DNA of 64,000 bases from assembly GCA_026413225.1 (NCBI GenBank), contig CM048552.1:131825053-131889052 (forward strand). The letters run 5' to 3'. Made by a program: the position numbers and the translations under genes. Within the stretch, counting starts at the first letter, position 1; each line of letters begins with the position of its first letter. Shown here in pieces: positions 55,491 to 64,000 of this stretch. The stretch is from Otis tarda. Taxonomy: Eukaryota > Chordata > Aves > Otidiformes > Otididae. Under the pieces are notes generated by a model. The model did not search any database. It saw nothing but the letters and a program-made list of their open reading frames with translations, and had not been told where the DNA came from.

Positions 55491-58400
55491 AATAAAATCC
55501 TCATCATTTACAATGTTCTTTCTCTCTTCTCAAATAAAAGCAATCAAAATTCAACTTCTATTTTCCTACACTCATTAGCTATTAAGTCTGGGTCTGTTGT
55601 AGATTCCTAATAGGTAGTTATGAAAACAGACCTAAACCACACTGACTTCTTTCCTCCAATTATTACATCTCTCCCAGAGTTATCTTACGGATAGTGCTCA
55701 CAAAGGCTGAGGCACTGGGCTTGTCAGTCGTATGTGAAGGGGTGAGCACGAAGCATGCAAGTGGTCTCACTGCAAGTGTGAGGCGGTCTCCTCTGTGCAC
55801 ATGCGGTACTACTCATAAATTACATAGTCTCAAGACAGCCTGGCAGTCCTGCTCCAGAGGTTTTGCATCCTCAGGGAAGTAATGACTTCTCTTCTCTTCA
55901 AGGTGACTTAATTTCTTATTCTTAGGATGCTGGATTAACCAAAAAAAAGTTTAAAAACCTAATTCTCTACTGACTGTCTGCTACTTGATGCAGTATAATC
56001 GTTACTCAATGTTAACCAAACTTAATTAGTTTAACGCTATTTTAAGCATTCAATCAGAGCAGAAATATCTTAGGATTTTATGTGCCATAACCTTGAGAAC
56101 AGCTCATCATCAACGTGATGTGGATATGTCCCTGTCCATGCTTCTGTCATATATGAACATTACATAACGTTCCCCTATACGAACGGATTATGTACAGCTG
56201 GGCAAGGAATGTTCCTCTTCCTGCCAAAGTACGCTGGTGCAGTTAAACAACAATACTACAAATAATTGCAAATCCTTCAGGCAAATATCAATCACTTCAG
56301 CAGGTGCTGAAGAGAAACGGAGAAACGTTTCTATGGCTGCAGGGCAGACATTCTTTCCTTCCTCAGCAAGACTTATCTCCTCCTGCCTCTCCCAGCAAAT
56401 GCTAAGACTGTGTCACATCCTGTTAATGCATGAAAAGCTAACAGAGCTTTTGCCTTTTCTTTGCCTAATACTGCAGTAAAGAACCTTTTGTTTAATCCCA
56501 GAATCAAAAGCAATCCAAAACTCATCAAAATCGAACTTGTTCATATCCCCCCTCAATGATACCTGGCCACAAATCTGCAAAACAATTAATAACACAGCTC
56601 TAAGATTCATGGCTCACAAGGTTTTGAATCTGGAGGAGAAGAGCAGGTATCTGGTGGTAAATAAAGAAGGCCTTATTTACAGGAGTATTGGAGATATAAT
56701 ATATATCAACCTGTCAATGAAAGACTGATGAAAAAATACTCAATTTAAACCAGCTGTGAAATAAGTTCGTGCTGCATTCCACTATGGTTTATCCCATCAC
56801 TGTGCTCAGTAAAGCAGGGCGTGTAGGCAGGGCTGTGTTTGTACATGACTTAAAATGCCTGCGCCGTCAGTAAATAACGAAGAACAAGGTGATGAGAGAG
56901 TTCCTCTCTTTCTCTGTTCTCACTTATTTTTGTGAAGATTGACCCCGTTAGTGTCAACCTGTTCCATGTCAAACAGCTCCGGCTGAACTTCAAAAGGTAA
57001 CGCAAACATGTGAAGCGAGAATACACCCCTCGTTCAAGGCATTCTGTGAGTATAAAAAAAATCATACATGGCATAGGATATTAGGGTAGTAGATGTGTCA
57101 CTTAACATATATCTAATTTAACATTAATATTATTTAACATTTTTTAATATATATTTTCACATGGAGGAGAACTAATGCACTTTTCACACAACAAATGACA
57201 AATGCAAAAGCAATCCATTATGATTCATCCTAAAAATGATTTTAACACGAGGCTGATATTATTCACTGAATGACACTTCTTAGCTATGTAAGTACACAAA
57301 AATAAAGCAGACAGATGTAGTTCAAGCTTTGCCAGACTTGAGCTGCACATTGGTCCCACTCTTCAATCAAGAGAACTTCAAAAATAGTTTGATTCCTATG
57401 AATATTCTGCCCATGGCTTCTTAGACAGTGAGACAAATAGAAATTGAAGCCATTTCACCAGGGCAAATTCAGCTATGTTTTATAAAAACATTCATGACTT
57501 AAAGGTAGAAGTCCTTTAGAAATACAACCACAATTTTTTATTTCAAAACTGTGGTTTTGAAACACAGCACCATTTTGCTGTTGATATGCTTCAAGACTGA
57601 CTCCACCAACACATTTTATAGAATGGTTTCAAGCAACTGGGAAAAAAAAAAGATTTTTCTCTGTTATCATACTGTGTCTCAGCTTATTGACTCATTGCCC
57701 ATTAATTTTTTGTGTAAGACTGACCCCTCATGAGGAAGATTTCCTATTTGTCAATTAGTCTATGAGCACTTCTGTCATTTGCAAAGCTAATTTCTCGACA
57801 ACACTGTAAGTACAATTATGATTTATAATCTATTTTAGGGGAATGCTTAAGGTGGTGAGTTAACATTTCATCAATCAGAAATAATTATGATTACTTGTAC
57901 CCACCACCTTTCTTCAGTTTCTCATATATGTGCTACAACTCTCTTTTTAACTTCTGAGTCTTGTTCTGTTTTTCTTGGAGAACATGAACTTACCTGATAA
58001 AGAGGAGTACTTTTGTTTAGAAGAATTTGTATTGTCTGTAAAAATACTTTGTTGCGAGCACTCAATTTCATTCAGAAGTTATGAGGCACTGGAGTTTCAG
58101 GAATCTCAGAAAAGGAGTGATTATTTTGAAGTTGAAGCAGACAAATACTGACTGGGAGAACTGGATTTCCCATCCTTGACACACAGTGTTTCCGAGGTAC
58201 TTGGCCAGTCACTCTGACTGAAGTATCACGCATGAGCAGCCATTCTGTTTTCTTCACTTCTTTGGGTTCTCAACTTGTAGGCTCTTCATTCGCAATGGCA
58301 AAATAGAGCAGAAACTGTGGACCACCGCAGATTTGTTTTATTGTAGATTTGGCCAGTTTGCTCAGGGCTCACCATTCTGTTTTCCCTCAGAAGCATTCCT

Positions 58401-61400
58401 AGGGATCGATGGCTTTGGACACATAGATACAACCACAAGATACAAAAAACACTGAAAAAAAGAAGTCAAGCTTTTCAAGTTAGTTTACACTTTCAACAAT
58501 TTTTATTTTAATGTCTTTTAAGGTGGCAAAATTAGCAGTCAGTCCAGCTTCTTTCTGCCTGCTTCCCAAACTACTTCTCCGCAAATTTACCTCCGAGATT
58601 TTCACAGACTTAGGTTGACCAACACCTACTGCAGCTCATGTATGAATATTTGTGTATATCTGTTTAAATACAGCACCTGCTGAAAATGTGTGGTAAAGAG
58701 GGGAAATATATTTTCCACAAAAGAAACCCAAAGTGGCATTGATCTTCACAGCGCACAACACACCACAAAAGAAATAAAAACACTTTAAAATACAACAGTC
58801 TGGAACAAGTATTACCAGAGCTCCATTCACAGAAGGACAAACTGGGCATCAGATGAAGACAGCAGAATAACCAAAGTGTCTGCAATAAAACAACCTTCCC
58901 AACCAGAAGGCTCAATGCGACGTGCCTTACAGAGACGAAGTTGCGTTTGGGAGGATTCCTGCATTGCCTTACAATTCACGCCAGAGAGCTGACAATAAGA
59001 GGCTGGCCACAGCCTAGCGCACACACAGCTTCTCCCTGCCCATCTCCCCGCCCTCACGGGCAGCGCTGTGGCAATTCACGCTTGTGGTCCCAGGAGTGAG
59101 GAGAAACTTCCCGGACCTGTCCCTCAGCTCCTCAAGGCTGTAGGGCTGTCAAGTTATGTATTCCTTCTTCTGTCACTCAAAAGTGGAGCTTCACATTGCT
59201 TCTGGTGAAGTGTTGCCTCTAGGACAGTTTCCTGTGGTGTGATATGAAGGGACAGCAGAGCTAGGTGGAGGGTGGAGAGTTAAAGAGGGACATGGTGACA
59301 TCTCCAACTCTGAGCATGCAGACACTGGCTGTAGTCCCATCAGAGCTGGAAAAGCCCCTTTAGCTGCTACAGTCAAGAAAACAATCTTGTTCTGTGAAGT
59401 ATGGGCAAAATTAAACAGTTCATAACTTCCTTTTTAAAAGCTGAAGAGTAAAAAATTCCCCAGAGGTCCTCTGTCTGTCATGAAGAAGGATACACAGATA
59501 CGTCTGAAACTAGCTCCTGGCTCCAAGGTGTAAGTGCATACCAAAGCTTTGTAGATTTGTACTCCCTCACTACACCTGGTGCTTAAAGATCCATGAAGTA
59601 GTCAAAGTCAAACCTGAGCAAGAACGGTGACGGTCTTGTTTCTTAGGTGCTGGTAGATGCACACTGTATTGAATCCACTATTCCCCGCTCTAAACCAACC
59701 TGCCAACCTCTACAACATAAAGAATTAACAAACAACTATGGACAACTCCAGATACATTACTTTCTGTTAGCTCTTCTTCCTTAGCTCTTCTGTTAGCTCC
59801 TCGTCTGAAGGATGATAATTGTACTACTTCACCTCAGAAGGCTGTTATAAAGTTAAATTTATTAATGCTTAAAGGAGTTATGAGAGTACCACAGGAAAGC
59901 TGTCATGGAAATTAATTAACCTGCCTTGAAGGCAGGGTTTGAAGAATGTACAGTGAATATGACATGAAAGATTCCACTTTATATGATGAAAATGAAGAGA
60001 AACATAGAAGAAGTATACATTAATTAAACACATCCTTTGCACTGAATGAGGCAGGAGTCTTGCGGAAAAAACACTCCGCAAAGGTAATTTAAAAACTGAC
60101 TCATATCACATACTACATACAGTACTACAGAGGAGGTTTTTGTCTTTGGAGAGTCAGTGTTTTCCATATAGATTCCTCAAGTTGTCTTTAAAATCTTTTT
60201 TTTTTCTCTGCATGACTTCCAATCTGAATATTGGGCGAGGCTGTGAGCCAGCTATCAGAGGAAATGACAGTCGTAGGAGATGACTTATTTCTCCATGTGA
60301 CACGCTATGCTTACGGGCTTCACAGCCACTTGAGAGCCAGCACTAGCTGGCTCACATTCCCCAGGCCAGGTTCTCCTGTGGTCCCATCCACCCCTCTCCA
60401 CCCAACCACCAGCTCCTGCCCAAATGCCTTCCCTGCAGATACCCTCAAACTCCCCTTCTCCAGCTTCTGGCTATACTCCTCTGTCTTCTCCTGTCCCTTC
60501 AAATCCCCCACATCCCTTCCCTGCTTTCCTAACTCGCAGTCCTAGAAACTCCTCCTGTTTCCTTTCCCTCAGCACTAAGCCCGTGTAACTTGCACTGAGA
60601 CCAGCTGCTCTTTCCCGTGTGTTCGTCAGGCACCAAGAGGCTAAAGATTAATTAAGATTACAGGAGAGTCTTCTTTCCTTTGGTTTTGTTGTCAAATGAG
60701 CCCCTGGAAATCAGGAGGCACAGCTACAGTAAGACAGGTAGGATTTTTCTCCATGTTGAATAATTTTAAGTGGAGCCCCTTGGCAGAAGTTTAGTCTGAG
60801 AAACAGCTGGCATGAAAACATCAATTGACACTTTTTTAATTTGGCAGAGTTACAAACAGCAAAAATGAAGTCTTTCACTGATAAGGCAACATAGGAGTAA
60901 TTGTTACTGTACACACCAACAAAAACTAGATCTGTGTAGTTAAACTTTCACTGAGGTGTATGAACCCAAACACGAGGACACCACTAGAATGTATAGATGG
61001 AAGACAAATTGTTGACCAGCACCTCAACAGAATAATTTGCACTTGATAAGAAATAGGGAGAGACACATCAGGAATACCAAAGCAAATGCTTTCCAAAAAA
61101 AATGAAAGGAAAATATTTTCCTCCTTCACCTCCCTATATTGCCTATAGTCTGTATTTCCAGCTAAAGAATACAATGGGAATGTAATTGCCAGTCAAAAAG
61201 AACAGAAGAAAAGGGCTAAGGATGGAAAGTAGGAGGATTAAGGATGTCTTAAATTTCAGTTTTGGAAAACTGGCATTGAAGGTGAGGCAATAAGGCATTT
61301 GGCATCTAGCAGCAGCTCTAGTGACATTTCAAGCCTGCCCAAGGCCACACGGCCAGGGCCCACGTGCGCTCCTGTAGCGCTCTGCTGTCCCCAGGTTGTC

Positions 61401-61690
61401 AAGAAGCCGCAAAAATGGGAAGGCCGGAGCAAAACAAATACACAAGCTGTGTGTTCAACTTCTGGGTTTTGTTTTTTTGGCCACTATCATACAAATATTT
61501 AGGAGGAAAAAAAATGATGTTTCTTTATTTCTCCTCTTCTGCAGGGCCATCTGCAAGCCCGCAGGTGCGAACTGCCTTGGCAGTGAACAGCCCTGCAGCA
61601 GCCGGACCAGGAGGACACACTTGCGCCTTTCCCCAGCACCACGGCTTCAACTGCGGCAGCGCGGGGCTGCCAACAGCGCACACAACCTCC
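55491..61690. other. intergenic, no gene recognised
   Basis: About 6.2 kb upstream of the second CpG island. Short frames on both strands resemble no known family. No transposon assigned. Confidence 0.7.
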
Positions 61691-62192
61691 TAGAGGGAAA
61701 AGTCTGGAAAAATCTGGAAAAACCTGGGGGAAAAAAAACGGCGGGGCCTGCCGGAAAGCCGGCGGGCACGTTGTTTGGCTCTTCGAGATAAACCGATTAA
61801 AGGTGTCCGCTCAGCACCGCACAGGCTCCGACGGAGCGCGGACCCACGGGCCTCCCCCGTCCTTCCGGGCGAGAGGCCGCGCTCCCCGAGGCGGCGGGGG
61901 TGCAACGGGGGACCAGGGCCGGGAGACGCTCTACCGGGTGACCACCGGCGGGACCCTCCCCCGCACCGCACCCCGCCCTGAGCGCTGCGGGGCGGGGCAG
62001 CTGCAGCACCTGGCGGGGCGGGAGTCGTCCCCGCTTCGCGCAGGCGGCACCGGGCGAGGAGCCGTCGTCGGCCGCCGTGCCCGGCCCCGCTCGGCCCCGC
62101 TCCCGCTCCTCCCCGCCCGCCGCCCCGCGTCAGGTGCCGCGGGGCGGGCAGTGCGCCTGTGCGGTGGCCGCTGGGCGCCGCGGAGCGGAGGG

Positions 62193-62232
62193 GAGCCGAG
62201 CCGAGCCGAGCCGGCGGCAGCAGTAGCAGCAG
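62193..62232. repeat. GAGCC pentamer x4 followed by GGC/AGC trinucleotides in the 5' UTR
   Basis: GAGCC is repeated four times (62193-62212), then GGCGGCAGCAGTAGCAGCAG. It lies 40-80 bp before the start codon, inside the likely 5' UTR. Confidence 0.9.
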
Positions 62233-62271
62233 AAGGAGGACGCGGCGGTGGGTGGCCACCGGTCGAGGAAG

Positions 62272-62314
62272 ATGGCGGAGCCGGGGGCTGCGCGCAGCTA
62301 TCCGCGGGCGACAG
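62272..62314 (+). CDS. MAP7D2: first coding exon, probably MAP7D2 (MAP7 domain-containing 2)
   Basis: ATG in a strong context (A at -3, G at +4) opens MAEPGAARSYPRAT, with a split codon at the gtaggg donor after 62314. The MAP7 family has an N-terminus of this flavour (MAE-GA in MAP7; IAEPGAVRTS within human MAP7D2). MAP7D2 is the next gene after EIF1AX on the same strand in human Xp22.12. MAP7 proteins bind microtubules through an N-terminal coiled coil and recruit kinesin-1 through the C-terminal one. Neither domain is in the window. With only 14 codons visible the name rests mainly on synteny. Confidence 0.6.
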
Positions 62315-64000
62315 GTAGGGGATGAGGCTGCGGTCCCGCGGTGTGCCGGAGGACGGCGGCTCGTCCTCGGCTGCCCCCGGAGCCGTCCCGTCCCTTCCTG
62401 CCCTGGCCGGTCTGCGGCTACCGGAGCCCCAGGGGGCGGCCGGCGAGGGTCGCTCCCCTCTCCGCCCGGCAGGTGCTGGCCGGCGCGGCGGCGGGAGGGT
62501 CCGGCCGCCATCTCGGGCCGAGCCCGGGTGGCCATGGGGGCGCGGAGCGGGGGGCAGCCCCGGCTCCGCGGCGGGATGAGGCGGGTTATCCCCGGTGGGC
62601 GCCGGCGGTTGGCGGCTGCGGGGTGGAGCGGGGAGAGTGGGTCTCGCCCGAGGCCGCCGGCGTGCCCCTTCCCCCGCCGCCCGGTCCCGCCTTTGTGGTG
62701 CGGGAGGTGTTTGCCGTGAGGCGGCTTTGTGCGGCGGGTCGGGCTCGCACGGCAGCTGCGTGTGCCGCCGCGATTTCCCTGGCCGCCGGCGGTGCTGCCG
62801 GTGAAGGCGGCAGCGTGGTTTTGCCCCAAAGTGGAGAGCGGGGAGGGAGCGATTTATAAACCTCATTTTCAGCGGTGCCCGGGCCTGCCGGTGCGGGTTG
62901 GCCAACCCGGGCAGCAAACTGGTTGAGCTGGTATCGGGCGTCAACGCCTCACTCCGAGCCCTTATGTAGGCACGGCTCCTATTTAAGGTGTCCCGTCCCC
63001 CCTCCCTCCCCGCTGCTCGAAGTACATAACTTTTAATTTCTGAGGGTGAAAAGGGTGCATGAGATGCGGTGGAGGCTGCTGTGGTGCGTGGAGCGGCACG
63101 TGGGGTGGGATCGAGTCCCCCGGGTGCCAGGAGGTGTTAGGGCTAAGGCTGGTGGTCCTGGCCTCGTGTAGGTGTTAGGGTGGGTCTGGATGCTTTTTCT
63201 TCATGTGACCTCTTGACGGTTCAATGTACGAGATGAGTGGTGATTAAGGGATGAGGCAGCTGCTCATTATACTTTTACCTTAATTAGCTGATACGGAGCC
63301 TTTGCTTTGTGGATGGCAAACCATCTAAACCTGGGGCGTAAGAGGGAATTAATTTCCCTTTTGTCCTAAGCCACTGTAGATTCCAAAAGTGGCTTTACAA
63401 TTGCTTTGGGAGATAAGGAAGTGTTTTTATCCCAAACTTACAGAGTGGGAAGATGAATCTGAGTCTTTGACTTGTCTGAGGTAACACTGTCTGAGGAGCC
63501 AAGGCGAGAGCTGGGAACGCCTGTGTGTGTGGTTCCTCGCCCTCCTCCTGTGCTCAGCAGTCACGACTCCCACTGTGAGCCGTTGCAGTTGAGCAGTCAA
63601 GCGCTTCTAGGGCTTAGGTCTCCATTTTTTTTTCATGTTTCACATGGAAGAGAAGGGAGAAAAACAATTAATGCTCAGAATTTATATTTGTGGCTTTATT
63701 TTTTTTGCCTCCTCTCTAAAGCATGAGGAAACTTGCCCAGTATTCTCTTGCACTCTTCCCAGATGTTTTTCTTCTTGTGTTTTTCTGCTTTCCAGCTTCA
63801 GAGGCAAATGTTGCAAAAAAGTTTTACTTATTGTATAGACCAGGACATCATCTATTTTTCACCCTTTATGAAACTGGGAATCCACAAGAAAAGGCAACGT
63901 GTGGTATAGTTGAGATGATGATACGAATGGGGGTCATGTATTGTAGAGCGTGGTCAGGGATGGACAGATGTAATCACTTGTGGTCAAGCATAAACATTTG
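62315..64000 (+). other. first intron of the third gene
   Basis: The first 600 bp lie in the CpG island, and the rest is ordinary intronic sequence up to the window edge. No further exon is recognised, and no repeat family. Confidence 0.6.

Larger units (their letters stand above)
61700..62930. promoter_or_regulatory. MAP7D2: CpG island and promoter of the third gene
   Basis: GC content and CpG density rise abruptly at about 61700 and fall after about 62930. Several GC-box-like stretches (GGGGCGGGGCAG near 61988, CGGGGCGGGC near 62140) and a GAGCC pentamer repeat occur upstream of the start codon. Long frames on both strands (379 and 337 codons, minus) are GC-driven shadows. Confidence 0.9.

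Noticed and set aside
61690..62944. 379- and 337-codon minus frames and 171-186 codon plus frames in the second CpG island
   Set aside because: Same GC effect. Overlapping frames of similar length exist in several phases, and none has recognisable motifs.

Overview
The window is a piece of a vertebrate nuclear genome, almost certainly a bird. The evidence is long AT-rich introns with GT-AG boundaries, two GC-rich CpG-island promoters, many CR1 LINE fragments carrying the avian 3' end (repeats of the type ATAGAATC next to 'GGTTGGAAGGGACC'), and a solo LTR of a type common in birds. Gene content and order (RPS6KA3, then EIF1AX, then probably MAP7D2, all on the + strand) match the human Xp22.12 block, which lies on an autosome in birds (chromosome 1 in chicken). 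I cannot name the species.

Layout. 1-24.1 kb: the 3' part of RPS6KA3 (RSK2), with twelve consecutive coding exons from the end of the N-terminal kinase domain to the stop at 19669, followed by a long 3' UTR. 24.6-25.8 kb: CpG-island promoter of EIF1AX with an inverted CCAAT pair, an NRF1-type palindrome and a strong CTCF-type motif. 25.4-35.6 kb: the whole EIF1AX gene, seven coding exons giving a 144-residue eIF1A. Its last intron carries an antisense solo LTR of about 1.15 kb. 35.6-61.7 kb: intergenic DNA with several old antisense CR1 copies, a diverged 300-bp direct repeat pair, a retroviral primer-binding-site-like sequence with an unusually long tRNA-Lys match, and a small splice-acceptor-flanked open frame at 36.3 kb that I cannot assign. 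61.7-62.9 kb: a second CpG island with the first coding exon of what is probably MAP7D2. The window ends in that gene's first intron.

How the genes relate. RSK2 is an ERK- and PDK1-activated Ser/Thr kinase, eIF1A is a core scanning initiation factor, and MAP7D2 is a microtubule-associated kinesin-1 cofactor. They are neighbours by conserved synteny and not an operon. No CRISPR array, rRNA, convincing tRNA gene or prokaryotic-type system is present. Most other open frames are chance or CpG-island shadows. The points most worth a second look are the unassigned 36.3-kb exon candidate, the tRNA-Lys(UUU)-like sequence with a change exactly at the methylated position 58, the CR1 copy whose endonuclease frame is fused directly to its C-terminal tail, a GC-AG intron and a NAGNAG acceptor in RPS6KA3, and possible convergent CTCF motifs around EIF1AX.
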